From Trujillonella endophytica (GTDB taxonomy: Bacteria; Actinomycetota; Actinomycetes; Mycobacteriales; Geodermatophilaceae), in NCBI RefSeq assembly GCF_900110555.1, contig NZ_FOEE01000001.1, positions 310,001 to 374,000 of the forward strand: a stretch of DNA of 64,000 bases. The letters are read 5' to 3'. The translations under genes were made by a program, and so were the position numbers. Under the pieces are notes generated by a model that saw only the letters and a program-made list of their open reading frames with translations, ran no database searches and had not been told where the DNA came from. Below are positions 50,070-58,091 of this stretch, in pieces (position 1 is the first letter of the stretch; every line of letters begins with the position of its first letter).

Positions 50070-50840
50070 TCAGTGGAAGTCGCGCACCCGGGCCAGCTGC
50101 CGGCCGATGCCGCGGGCGGCCACCTCGAGCACCGGCGCGAGCCGGGTCACGTCGCGGCGCGAGCTCGGGACGACGACGCCGAGCGCCGCGGCCACCACCG
50201 GCGTCCCCTCCACCTGCACCGGCACGGCGACCGAGTGGGTGCCCAGCGACATCTCCTCGGTCGTCCGGGCGTAGCCACGGCGGCGCACCTCGGCCAGCTC
50301 CCGGCGCAGCCGCCGGGGGTCGACGACCGTGTGCCGGGTCTGGCGGGTCAGCGATCGCAGCACCGAGTCGACGACGTCGTCCGGCGCCGCGGCCAGCAGC
50401 ACCTTGCCGACGCCGGTCGCGTGCAGCGGCAGCCGGCTGCCGACGGTGCTGACCACCGGCACCGACTCGCGGCCGGAGATCCGCTCGACGTAGAGCGCGG
50501 TCGGGCCCTCGCGGACCGCCAGGTGCACGGTGTCGCGGGTGGCGGTGTGCACGTCGAGCAGGAACGGCGCGGCGACCGTCCGCAGCTCGGCCTGCACCGG
50601 CGCGAGCAGGCCGAGGTCCCACAGCCGGTGGCCGATCTCGTAGCGGCCGTCGGGCCGGCGGGCCAGGCCGCCCCAGTCGGCGAGCTCGGCGACCAGCCGG
50701 TGCGCGGTCGACAGCGGCGTGCCCGACCGCTCGGCGATCTGGGTGAGCGTGAGGCGGGGCGCGTCGGCGGTGAACGCGTCGAGCACGGCCAGGGCGCGGG
50801 ACGTCACCGACCGTCCCGGCAGCGCGGCGCGTCCGGCCAC
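50070..50840 (-). CDS. IclR family regulator of aromatic catabolism (PcaR/PobR type)
   Basis: A 256-residue IclR-type regulator: the winged helix-turn-helix at ~10-75 (S-R-A-L-A-V-L-D-A-F, L-T-L-T-Q-I-A-E-R-S-G-T-P-L-S-T-A-H-R-L-V-A-E-L) and a C-terminal effector domain (L-H-A-T-G-V-G-K-V-L-L-A-A-A ~138-151, G-Y-A-R-T-T-E-E-M-S-L-G ~192-203). IclR regulators commonly control pca and pob genes with protocatechuate or 3-oxoadipate as ligand. GTG 50840 has GGAAGGGG upstream. The gene is divergent from pcaH by 67 bp, so one region must hold the promoters in both directions and its operator. Confidence 0.88.
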   Translation of the reverse strand: MAGRAALPGRSVTSRALAVLDAFTADAPRLTLTQIAERSGTPLSTAHRLVAELADWGGLARRPDGRYEIGHRLWDLGLLAPVQAELRTVAAPFLLDVHTATRDTVHLAVREGPTALYVERISGRESVPVVSTVGSRLPLHATGVGKVLLAAAPDDVVDSVLRSLTRQTRHTVVDPRRLRRELAEVRRRGYARTTEEMSLGTHSVAVPVQVEGTPVVAAALGVVVPSSRRDVTRLAPVLEVAARGIGRQLARVRDFH

Positions 50841-50872
50841 GGGCGCCCCTTCCGTCCAGTGGGAGTGCGAGC

Positions 50873-50901
50873 TTGGGCAGCGTAGTGCCGCGGCCTACGG
50901 T
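50873..50901 (+). promoter_or_regulatory. pca operon promoter, probably leaderless
   Basis: TTGGGC (50873-50878) and TACGGT (50896-50901) are separated by exactly 17 bp, and only six bases separate the -10 from ATG 50908. No ribosome-binding site precedes that ATG. A leaderless pcaH transcript is the simplest reading. The IclR regulator should bind in or around this segment. Confidence 0.6.
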
Positions 50902-50907
50902 CGCGGC

Positions 50908-51687
50908 ATGACGCGGAGCACCTCCGACGACCCGGTCCTGCCGCGCTACCTGCGCGAGGACCCCTCGATGCGCACCCCGCTCGCGTACCCCGGCTACCGG
51001 AGCACCGCCCTGCGGGCCCCGCTGCGCACGCCGGTCGACCTGCCGCACCGGCTCACCGAGGTCACCGGCCCGGTCCTGGGCGCCGACCGCGTCACCCCCG
51101 CCGACGCCGACCTCACGCAGCGCCTCGGCGGCGAGGCCGTGGGCCAGCGGATCCTCGTGCACGGCCGCGTGCTCGACAGCGACGGCCGCCCGGTCCCCGG
51201 CGCGCTGATCGAGGTGTGGCAGGCCAACGCCGCCGGCCGCTACCGGCACGTCGTCGACACGTGGCCCGCGCCGCTGGACCCGCACTTCGACGGGATGGGC
51301 CGCGTGGTCACCGACGACCTCGGCCGCTACGAGTTCCTGACGATCCGGCCGGGCGCCTACCCCTGGGGCAACCACGCCAACGCGTGGCGGCCGGCGCACA
51401 TCCACTTCTCGCTGTTCGGCCGCGCGTTCGTCCAGCGCCTGGTCACCCAGATGTACTTCCCGGACGACCCCTTGTTCGGCCAGGACCCGATCTTCGGTGC
51501 GATCCCCCCCGCGGCGCGGCACCGGGTGATCAGCCGGTTCTCGCTGGAGCGGACGCAGGCCGACTGGGCGCTCGCGTTCGAGTGGGACATCGTGCTGCGC
51601 GGGGCCGAGCAGACGCCGTTCGAGACCACCGCCGACTCCGAGGTGCGGGGGACCGCGGGGCGGAATCGCGCGGGAGGCGCGGCGTGA
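50908..51687 (+). CDS. pcaH: Protocatechuate 3,4-dioxygenase, beta subunit
   Basis: A 259-residue intradiol dioxygenase beta chain. The four Fe(III) ligands can be placed: Tyr112 (A-A-G-R-Y-R-H), Tyr151 (G-A-Y-P-W), His164 and His166 (W-R-P-A-H-I-H-F-S). Their spacing (39, 13, 2) is the same as in the Pseudomonas enzyme. Together with the alpha subunit it opens protocatechuate between its hydroxyls to 3-carboxy-cis,cis-muconate. The ATG 50908 lacks a ribosome-binding site, consistent with the leaderless promoter. pcaG overlaps by 4 bp. Confidence 0.96.
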   Translation: MTRSTSDDPVLPRYLREDPSMRTPLAYPGYRSTALRAPLRTPVDLPHRLTEVTGPVLGADRVTPADADLTQRLGGEAVGQRILVHGRVLDSDGRPVPGALIEVWQANAAGRYRHVVDTWPAPLDPHFDGMGRVVTDDLGRYEFLTIRPGAYPWGNHANAWRPAHIHFSLFGRAFVQRLVTQMYFPDDPLFGQDPIFGAIPPAARHRVISRFSLERTQADWALAFEWDIVLRGAEQTPFETTADSEVRGTAGRNRAGGAA

Positions 51688-52340
51688 CGGCCCTGAATCC
51701 GCTCGACGTGCCGGCCGACCCGCCCGGGCCCTTCCAGCCCCGGTCGGGGAGGCGGGGCAGCGGCTTCCTGACCGAGCCCCTGCGCCGCGGCACCACCCCG
51801 AGCGCAACCGTCGGCCCCTACCTGGCGATCGGCCTGACCTGGCCCGACGGCGAGTGGGCCGCCGCCGAGGGGATCGCGGGCGGCTTCTGGATCCGCGGGC
51901 GGGTGTTCGACGGGGCGGGCGACGTCGTTCCCGACGCGATGGTGGAGACGTGGCAGGCCGACCCCGACGGGCGGTTCCCGTCGCCCGAGGATCCGCGCGG
52001 GGCGGCCGGCCGTCCCGGGTTCCGCGGCCACGCGCGGGCGCAGACGCTGTCGGGCGAGTTCGCCGTCTTCACGCTCAGGCCGGGCCGGGTGCCGGACGGC
52101 GAGGGCGGCCTGCAGGCGCCGCACGTGGACGTCTCGGTCTTCGCCCGCGGCCTGCTCGACCGGGTGGTCACGCGCATCTACTTCGCCGACGAGGCCGAGG
52201 CCAACGCCGCCGACGTCGTCCTGCGGTCGCTGCCCGACGACGCGGCCCGGGAGACGCTGCTGGCCACGCCCGCCGACGACGGCTACCGCTTCGACGTCCG
52301 GTTGCAGGGGGAGCGCGAGACGGTGTTCTTCGCGGTATGA
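51684..52340 (+). CDS. pcaG: Protocatechuate 3,4-dioxygenase, alpha subunit
   Basis: A 218-residue alpha chain. It has the intradiol fold (T-V-G-P-Y-L-A-I-G-L, V-P-D-A-M-V-E-T-W-Q-A-D-P-D-G-R-F, H-V-D-V-S-V-F-A-R-G-L) but not the iron ligands, as expected for the non-catalytic alpha subunit. It packs with PcaH to form the active site and substrate-binding pocket. Start GTG 51684 overlaps the pcaH stop (GTGA) and a GGGAGG lies ~10 bases upstream. pcaB follows with another 4-bp overlap. Confidence 0.94.
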   Translation: MTALNPLDVPADPPGPFQPRSGRRGSGFLTEPLRRGTTPSATVGPYLAIGLTWPDGEWAAAEGIAGGFWIRGRVFDGAGDVVPDAMVETWQADPDGRFPSPEDPRGAAGRPGFRGHARAQTLSGEFAVFTLRPGRVPDGEGGLQAPHVDVSVFARGLLDRVVTRIYFADEAEANAADVVLRSLPDDAARETLLATPADDGYRFDVRLQGERETVFFAV

Positions 52341-53500
52341 GCCTCTTCGCCGGCACCTTCGCCCGCGGCGGCACCGCCGCCACCGTCTCCGACGACGCCT
52401 GGTTCCGGGCGCTGCTCGCGGTGGAGGCGGCGCTGGCCCGCGCCGCCGCCCGCGCCGGTCTCGTCCCCGCCACCGCGGCCGACGCGGTGACCGCCGCCTG
52501 CGCCGATCCGGGCCGGCTGGACCTGGCCACGGTGGTGGCCCGGGCCGCCGATGCCGGCAACCCCGTGCCGCCGCTGGTCCGGGCGCTGCGCGAGGCCGTC
52601 GGGCCCGATGCGGCCCGCGCCGTGCACGTCGCCGCCACCAGCCAGGACGTGCTGGACACCGCGCTCGTGCTGCTCGCCCGCAACGCGATCGCCGTGCTCG
52701 ACGCCGATCTGGCGGCGGCCGCGGAGAGCGCGGCCGGGCTCGCGGCGGCGCACCGGGACGACGTCCTCATCGGCCGGACGCTGATGCAGCAGGCCCTTCC
52801 GACCACGTTCGGGCTGAAGGCCGCGGGCTGGACGGCGGGCCTGGACGGCGCCCGCACCCGGCTGGCGGAAGTGGTCGCGTCGCTGCCGGTGCAGTACGGC
52901 GGGGCGGTCGGCACGCTCGCGGGGTCGGCCGTCGCCGTCCGGGACGCGCTCGCCGCGGAGCTCGGGCTCGAGTCGACGGCGCTGCCCTGGCACACCGTGC
53001 GGCTGCCCGTCGCCGACCTGGCCGGCGCCCTCGGTGCGGCGGCGGGAGTGGTCGCGACGGTCGCCGTCGACGTCGTCCTGCTCGCGCAGGCCGAGGTCGC
53101 GGAGGTCGCCGAGGTCAGCGACACCCGCGGCGGGTCCTCGGCGATGCCGCACAAGAACAACCCCGTGGCGGCGATCTCCGCGCGCGCCTGCGCCCGGCGG
53201 GCGCCCGGCCTGGTCGGCACCCTGTTCGCCGCCATGGAGCAGGAGCACGAGCGGGCCGCCGGCGCCTGGCACGCGGAGTGGCCGACGCTGACCGGGCTGC
53301 TGGTCACCGTCGGGTCGGCGGCGTCCTGGCTGGCGGAGAGCCTGGCCTCGCTCCGGGTCGACGTCCCGCGGATGGCCGCCACCGCGGCGGCCGCCGCCGA
53401 GGCGATCCCCGCGGCCGCCGGGCTCGACGTCGGGGAGGCGGGCGCGCAGGTGGACGCGGCGCTGGCGGACCACCGCCGGCTGACGGAGGGAGACGCATGA
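52337..53500 (+). CDS. pcaB: 3-carboxy-cis,cis-muconate cycloisomerase
   Basis: A 387-residue member of the fumarase/aspartase superfamily. The signature G-G-S-S-A-M-P-H-K-N-N-P lies at about residues 265-276; H-V-A-A-T-S-Q-D-V-L-D-T-A-L-V-L-L (~97-113) is the conserved T-S-x-D region. It converts carboxymuconate into 4-carboxymuconolactone. At 387 residues it is shorter than the ~450-residue proteobacterial enzyme, which is normal for actinobacterial PcaB. Start ATG 52337 overlaps the pcaG stop and pcaD overlaps its end, all by 4 bp, so the operon is tightly coupled. Confidence 0.93.
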   Translation: MSLFAGTFARGGTAATVSDDAWFRALLAVEAALARAAARAGLVPATAADAVTAACADPGRLDLATVVARAADAGNPVPPLVRALREAVGPDAARAVHVAATSQDVLDTALVLLARNAIAVLDADLAAAAESAAGLAAAHRDDVLIGRTLMQQALPTTFGLKAAGWTAGLDGARTRLAEVVASLPVQYGGAVGTLAGSAVAVRDALAAELGLESTALPWHTVRLPVADLAGALGAAAGVVATVAVDVVLLAQAEVAEVAEVSDTRGGSSAMPHKNNPVAAISARACARRAPGLVGTLFAAMEQEHERAAGAWHAEWPTLTGLLVTVGSAASWLAESLASLRVDVPRMAATAAAAAEAIPAAAGLDVGEAGAQVDAALADHRRLTEGDA

Positions 53501-54270
53501 GCGCGGTCGAGGTCGCCTTCTCCGAGGACGGGCCGGTCGACGCGCCGGTCGTCGTCCTCTCCAACTCCTTGGGGGCCACGCGCGGCATGTGGGATCCGCA
53601 GGTGCCCGCCCTGGCCGAGCGGTTCCGGGTGGTCACCTACGACACCCGCGGTCACGGGGAGTCGCCCGCGCCTGCCGGGCCGTACACCCTCGACGACCTG
53701 GTGGACGACGTCGTCGCGCTGCTCGACCGCGTGGGCGCGCGGCGGGCGCACGTCGCCGGGCTGTCGCTGGGCGGGATGACCGCGCTGCGGCTGGCCGCGC
53801 GGGAGCCCGACCGGGTGCACCGGCTCGCCGTCCTGTGCAGCTCGGCGAAGGCGGACCCGCAGGGTTTCCGCGACCGCGCGGCCGCGGTCCGGACCGGCGG
53901 CACCGCGCCGGTCGCGGCCACCGTCGTCGGCCGCTGGCTCACCCCGGCGTACGCCGCCGAGCACCCCGACCTGGTCGCCCGCCTGGAGGCGATGATCGCC
54001 GGGGCCGACGACGAGGGGTACGCCGCGTGCTGCGAGGTCGTGGCCGGCCTGGACCTGCGCGAGGACCTCTCCCGCATCGCGGCGCCGACCCTGGTGATCT
54101 CGGGTGCCGACGACCTCGCGCTGCCCCCGGAGCACCAGCGGCTGATCGCCTCCGGCATCCCGGGCGCCGAGTTCCTGTCGGTGAGCCCGGGCGCGCACCT
54201 GGCCAACCTGGAGCGGGTGTCCGAGGTGACGGGCGCGCTGCTGGCCCACGTCGACGGGGCGGGGCGATGA
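53497..54270 (+). CDS. pcaD: 3-oxoadipate enol-lactonase
   Basis: A 257-residue alpha/beta hydrolase. The nucleophile elbow is G-L-S-L-G-G with Ser90; the oxyanion strand S-N-S-L-G is at 22-26, Y-D-T-R-G-H-G-E-S near 48-56, an acid in S-G-A-D-D-L-A-L-P (~residue 207) and a His in P-G-A-H-L-A-N (~232). It hydrolyses 3-oxoadipate enol-lactone to 3-oxoadipate. In many actinobacteria it is fused with PcaC as PcaL; here they are separate but adjacent (4-bp overlap). Start ATG 53497. Confidence 0.93.
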   Translation: MSAVEVAFSEDGPVDAPVVVLSNSLGATRGMWDPQVPALAERFRVVTYDTRGHGESPAPAGPYTLDDLVDDVVALLDRVGARRAHVAGLSLGGMTALRLAAREPDRVHRLAVLCSSAKADPQGFRDRAAAVRTGGTAPVAATVVGRWLTPAYAAEHPDLVARLEAMIAGADDEGYAACCEVVAGLDLREDLSRIAAPTLVISGADDLALPPEHQRLIASGIPGAEFLSVSPGAHLANLERVSEVTGALLAHVDGAGR

Positions 54271-54680
54271 GCGAGGACCTGCCCGACACCGATGCCGCGC
54301 GCCGGGAGGCGGGCATGCGCACCCGGCGGGAGGTGCTGGGGAACGCGCACGTCGACCGCGCGGTCGCGAACACCACCCCGTTCACGGCGGGCTTCCAGGA
54401 CTTCATCACCCGGGTGGCCTGGGGCGATGTCTGGCAGCGGCCCGGCCTGACCCGCCGCGAGCGCAGCATCGCCACCCTGTCGACCACCGTCGCGCTGCGG
54501 CACTGGGACGAGTTCGCACTGCACGTGCGCGCCGCCGTGGCCAACGGGCTCACCGACGACGACATCGCCGAGGTGCTCCAGCACGCCGCGGTGTACGCGG
54601 GGGTGCCCGCCGCCAACCACGCCTTCGCGGTGGCCGGCCCGATCCTGGCCGAACTCCGCGCCGGCACTTCCGAGGACTGA
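54267..54680 (+). CDS. pcaC: 4-carboxymuconolactone decarboxylase
   Basis: A 137-residue AhpD-like helical protein. It carries V-A-W-G-D-V-W-Q-R-P-G-L-T-R-R-E-R-S-I-A-T-L-S-T-T-V-A-L (~53-80) and H-A-A-V-Y-A-G-V-P-A-A-N-H-A-F (~112-126), as in PcaC. It decarboxylates 4-carboxymuconolactone to 3-oxoadipate enol-lactone, immediately before PcaD. ATG 54267 overlaps the pcaD stop by 4 bp. It is the last strictly overlapping gene of the pca run; an aldehyde dehydrogenase starts ten bases later. Confidence 0.94.
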   Translation: MSEDLPDTDAARREAGMRTRREVLGNAHVDRAVANTTPFTAGFQDFITRVAWGDVWQRPGLTRRERSIATLSTTVALRHWDEFALHVRAAVANGLTDDDIAEVLQHAAVYAGVPAANHAFAVAGPILAELRAGTSED

Positions 54681-54689
54681 GGAGACACA

Positions 54690-56150
54690 GTGGCACTGCT
54701 CGACGACGGCGTCTGGCACGGCAAGGTCTGGACGGGCGCGTGGACCGACGGGTCCGGCGGCACCTACGACGCGGTGGAGCCCGCGACCGGGAACGTCATC
54801 GCCCCGGTCGGGAAGGCGACCCCCGAGGACGTGATCGCGGCCGCGGAGCGCGCCGCCGAGGCGCAGAAGGCGTGGGCGGCGGCGCCGTTCGAGCAGCGCG
54901 CCCGGGTGCTGCGCCGCGCGGGTGAGGTGCTGGAGGCGAACGCCGAGGAGATCAAGGGCTGGCTGGCCCGGGAGTCCGGCGCGATCGCGCCGTTCGGCGA
55001 CTTCCAGGTGCACACCAGCGCCCAGGAGTGCTTCGAGGCCTCCGCGCTGCCCTCGCACCCCTACGGCGAGCTGCTGCGCACCGGCTCGCCGCGGCTGTCG
55101 TTCGCCCGGCGCGTGCCGGCCGGGGTGGTCGGCGTGATCGCCCCGTTCAACGTGCCGACGATCCTCGCCATCCGGGCGATCGCGCCCGCGCTGGCGCTGG
55201 GCAACGCCGTCGTCCTCAAGCCCGATCCGCGCACCGCGATCTGCGGCGGCGCCGTGTTCGCCCGGGTGTTCGAGGAGGCCGGCCTGCCGGCCGGGGTGTT
55301 CCAGGTGCTGCCCGGCGGTGCCGACGTCGGCGAGGCGCTGGTCGTCGCCCCGCAGGTGCGGGTGATCGCCTTCACCGGCTCGACCCGCGCGGGCCGGGCC
55401 GTCGGCGCGCTGGCCGGTCAGCACCTGAAGCGGGCGCACCTGGAACTCGGCGGCAACTCCGCGCTGATCGTGCTGCCCGACGTCGACGTGACCGCGGCGG
55501 CCCCGGTCGGCGCCTGGGGCACCTTCTCCCACCAGGGTCAGATCTGCATGGCGACGTCGCGGCACCTCGTGCACGAGTCGATCGCCGAGGAGTACACGCA
55601 GGTGCTCACCGAGAAGGTGGAGAAGCTGCCGGTCGGCGACCCGTTCCGCGAGCAGGTGGCCCTGGGGCCGCTGATCGACGCCGGGCAGCGCGACCGGGTG
55701 CACGGCCTGGTCACGGCGTCGGTGGCACGGGGGGCCACGGTGCGTACCGGCGGCGAGTACGACGGGCTGTTCTACCGGCCGACCGTGCTCGCCGACGTCG
55801 CGATCGACCACCCGGCCTACGCCGAGGAGATCTTCGGCCCGGTCGCGCCGGTGACCCCGTTCGCCTCGCTGGACGAGGTGGTCGGGCTGGCGTCGGGCAC
55901 CGAGTACGGGTTGTCGCTGGGCATCCTGACGCGCGACGTCTACGCCGGACTGCAGCTGGCCGAGCGGATCCCCTCCGGCCTGGTGCACATCAACGACCAG
56001 ACCGTGAACGACGAGGCGGTGGCCCCCTTCGGCGGGGTCGGCGCCTCGGGCACCGGCTCCCGGCACGGCGGGGCGCAGGCCAACATCGAGGCGTTCACCG
56101 AAACGCAGTGGGTGACGCTGCGGGGGGATCTGCCGCGCTATCCGTTCTGA
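54690..56150 (+). CDS. Aldehyde dehydrogenase (benzaldehyde/vanillin dehydrogenase-like)
   Basis: A 486-residue NAD(P)-dependent aldehyde dehydrogenase. Catalytic Glu252 (E-L-G-G-N) and Cys286 (G-Q-I-C-M) are 34 apart as in the family, with P-F-N-V-P (~residues 151-155) and F-T-G-S-T-R-A-G (~229-236). The I-C-M-A-T-S-R form is typical of benzaldehyde, vanillin and 4-hydroxybenzaldehyde dehydrogenases. This would feed 4-hydroxybenzaldehyde or protocatechualdehyde into the pathway of PobA and PcaHG. GTG 54690 has GGAG five bases before it. It belongs to the same transcript as pcaHGBDC. Confidence 0.9.
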   Translation: MALLDDGVWHGKVWTGAWTDGSGGTYDAVEPATGNVIAPVGKATPEDVIAAAERAAEAQKAWAAAPFEQRARVLRRAGEVLEANAEEIKGWLARESGAIAPFGDFQVHTSAQECFEASALPSHPYGELLRTGSPRLSFARRVPAGVVGVIAPFNVPTILAIRAIAPALALGNAVVLKPDPRTAICGGAVFARVFEEAGLPAGVFQVLPGGADVGEALVVAPQVRVIAFTGSTRAGRAVGALAGQHLKRAHLELGGNSALIVLPDVDVTAAAPVGAWGTFSHQGQICMATSRHLVHESIAEEYTQVLTEKVEKLPVGDPFREQVALGPLIDAGQRDRVHGLVTASVARGATVRTGGEYDGLFYRPTVLADVAIDHPAYAEEIFGPVAPVTPFASLDEVVGLASGTEYGLSLGILTRDVYAGLQLAERIPSGLVHINDQTVNDEAVAPFGGVGASGTGSRHGGAQANIEAFTETQWVTLRGDLPRYPF

Positions 56151-56156
56151 GTGCAG

Positions 56157-56195
56157 CCGCGCGCCGTGGGGGGCTCGGTCCCTGATGGCGCGCGG
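56157..56195 (+). terminator. Hairpin after the pca operon
   Basis: CCGCGCGCC (56157-56165) pairs perfectly with GGCGCGCGG (56187-56195), a 9-bp stem starting seven bases after the aldehyde dehydrogenase stop. Loop 21 bases. Confidence 0.5.
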
Positions 56196-56279
56196 TGTCC
56201 CGCGCCGCTGTCGGGCTGGGTGCTGAGGGTCGTCCATGACGTGGATGCTGGACCGCGGGTGCGACGTCGGGCCCGGATC

Positions 56280-56307
56280 CGTCCACAGGCACTGAGGCTG
56301 TCCACAG
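56280..56307 (+). promoter_or_regulatory. Two TCCACAG direct repeats upstream of the DUF222 gene
   Basis: GTCCACAG at 56281-56288 and GTCCACAG at 56300-56307 are repeated 19 bp apart in a region with no gene. They resemble the TCCACA core of actinobacterial DnaA boxes and also the sort of element seen upstream of other 13E12 genes. Their role is open; the region 56196-56357 is otherwise featureless. Confidence 0.35.
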
Positions 56308-56357
56308 CTTCCGATTTTCTCGGCGTGGGCGGGGGGCCGGACGCCAGGATCGAACAC

Positions 56358-58091
56358 GTGATCGATACCGACGAGCTCCGCGCACCGGGAGCCGAGCTAC
56401 GGCGGCTGCTCGACGCCGGCGTAGATCATCTGGGGCAGGCCCGACATGCCGCCCGGGTCGAGGCGATGGCCGTGGCGCGCGAGATGCGGGCGCTGGCGGC
56501 GTTCGCGCGGTGCCGGCCGCAGGGCTCGTTCGATCGGCAGCCCGGGGAGCGGGGGGCGATGTCGGCGGCCACACGTGCGGCGCGGCCGTCGGCGCTGACC
56601 GAGGTGAGCGAGTGGGCGGTGGACGAGGTGGCGCTGGCCCTGCGGGTCACCTCCAGCGCGGCCGGAAGTCGGCTGGCCGAGGCGATCGTGCTGGTCGAGC
56701 GGCTGGCCGCCACGCTCGCGGCTCTGGAAGTGGGGCGGATCAGCTGGGCGCACGCCCGGCACATCATCGCGATCGTCGGCCCGGTGGAGGACGACGAGCT
56801 CCGCGCCCGGATCGAGGCGAGGGTCCTGGGGCTGCTGAAGGACAAGACGCCGCCGCAGCTGGGGGACTGCGCGCGGCGGATCGTGCTCCGCGAGGACGCC
56901 GATGCGGCAGCGCGCAAGCTGGTCACGGCGGTGCGCGGGCGCGGGGTGCGGTTCCACGACCGCCGCGACGGCACGGCCACGGTGGCGCTCGACCTGCCGC
57001 TCCCCGTGGCCGCGGCGATCCACCGCACGCTGGAGGCCCACGCCGAGCAGCTGCGGGTCGACGGCGACGAGCGGACCAAGCAGCAGCGGATGGCCGACGT
57101 CGTCGCCGACCTGCTCCTGCGCGCAGGGGAGAACGGCCTGCCGCCGGTCACGGTCGCGCTCACCCTCGTGGCGACCCTGGAGACCATGCTCGGCGGCAGC
57201 GAGCCCGGGCACATCGAGGGGCACCTGGTCCCGGCGGAAGCGGTCCGCGAGCTGGCGTACACCTTCGGCCTGATGCCGCGCCCCGCACCGGACCTGAGAG
57301 ATCTGCCGCCGGCCGACGAGGTCGGGACAGCCGAACCCCCCGGGACCCCCGGCGCCCTCGGCGCCCTCGGCGCCCCCGGCGCCCCCGGCGCCCCCGGCGC
57401 CCCCGGCACGCCCGGGTCCCGGACCGGGGCGCGGGCGAACTCCGGACCCGCGCAGCCCGACCGGTCGCCGCCCGTGACCCCGGCGCGCGACCGGACGCTG
57501 GCCGAGTGGATGGCGCAGGCCGCGGCACGGCACGAGGCCGCCGTCGGCGCTGCCCTCACCGGTGCTCGCGAGGCGCTGCTCGACGGCGGGTGGACCGACG
57601 GCGATGACCGCGCGCTGCTCGACCTCGGAGCCCTCATGTCCGTGCGGGACGTCGCCGGCACCGGCCTCGCGCACCGTCCGAACATCGCGGTCGTCGACAT
57701 GCTGCGCGGCAGCCTCGTCGCGCTGACCGACGCCACCGGCATCCGCCGCGGACAGGGACTCGACCCGCCGCCCGGGGTCGACGACCACCATCCCGGCGCC
57801 GAACTCGAGCGATTCGTGAAGCTCCGCGACCGGCGCTGTCGCTTCCCCGGCTGCCGCGCCCGGGCCCGCGTCTGCGACCTCGACCACCGCCGCGAGTGGC
57901 CCGACGGGCGAACCGCCCACGACAACCTCTGCTGCTTGTGCGAGCACCACCACCGGCTCAAGCACCAGGCCCCCGGCTGGCGGCTCGCCGACACCGGTGA
58001 TGGCGGCCTCGCGGTCACCGCTCCCTCGGGCGACACCCTGGTCAGTCATCCGCCGCGCTTCGGCACGGACCTCGACGTCCCGCCGTACTAG
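56358..58091 (+). CDS. DUF222 / HNH endonuclease (13E12-repeat family) protein
   Basis: A 577-residue protein of the DUF222-HNH family, multi-copy in actinobacterial genomes. Residues ~20-320 are the helical DUF222 part (e.g. L-T-E-V-S-E-W-A-V-D-E-V-A-L-A-L-R-V-T-S, E-V-G-R-I-S-W-A-H-A-R-H-I). The C-terminal HNH domain is C-R-F-P-G-C-R-A-R-A-R-V-C-D-L-D-H-R-R-E-W-P-D-G ... D-N-L-C-C-L-C-E-H-H-H-R-L-K-H (~492-540) with the metal-binding His and Cys intact. A Gly-Ala-Pro collagen-like linker (residues 332-352), coded by tandem 9-bp repeats, separates them. Nuclease function is assumed from the fold. GTG 56358 is chosen because upstream codons give non-homologous sequence. No mobile-element ends are seen. 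Confidence 0.88.
   Translation: MIDTDELRAPGAELRRLLDAGVDHLGQARHAARVEAMAVAREMRALAAFARCRPQGSFDRQPGERGAMSAATRAARPSALTEVSEWAVDEVALALRVTSSAAGSRLAEAIVLVERLAATLAALEVGRISWAHARHIIAIVGPVEDDELRARIEARVLGLLKDKTPPQLGDCARRIVLREDADAAARKLVTAVRGRGVRFHDRRDGTATVALDLPLPVAAAIHRTLEAHAEQLRVDGDERTKQQRMADVVADLLLRAGENGLPPVTVALTLVATLETMLGGSEPGHIEGHLVPAEAVRELAYTFGLMPRPAPDLRDLPPADEVGTAEPPGTPGALGALGAPGAPGAPGAPGTPGSRTGARANSGPAQPDRSPPVTPARDRTLAEWMAQAAARHEAAVGAALTGAREALLDGGWTDGDDRALLDLGALMSVRDVAGTGLAHRPNIAVVDMLRGSLVALTDATGIRRGQGLDPPPGVDDHHPGAELERFVKLRDRRCRFPGCRARARVCDLDHRREWPDGRTAHDNLCCLCEHHHRLKHQAPGWRLADTGDGGLAVTAPSGDTLVSHPPRFGTDLDVPPY
57351..57413 (+). repeat. 9-bp tandem repeats in the DUF222 gene
   Basis: Seven 9-bp units, GGCGCCCTC twice, then GGCGCCCCC four times and one variant GGCACGCCC, run without gaps in the reading frame and code for Gly-Ala-Leu/Pro triplets. 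Slippage would add or remove whole triplets without breaking the frame. Confidence 0.85.

Noticed and set aside
56358-58091. DUF222/HNH gene as part of an intein, intron or phage
   Set aside because: It is a complete stand-alone gene with its own upstream region; no intein splice blocks, reverse transcriptase or phage genes are present.
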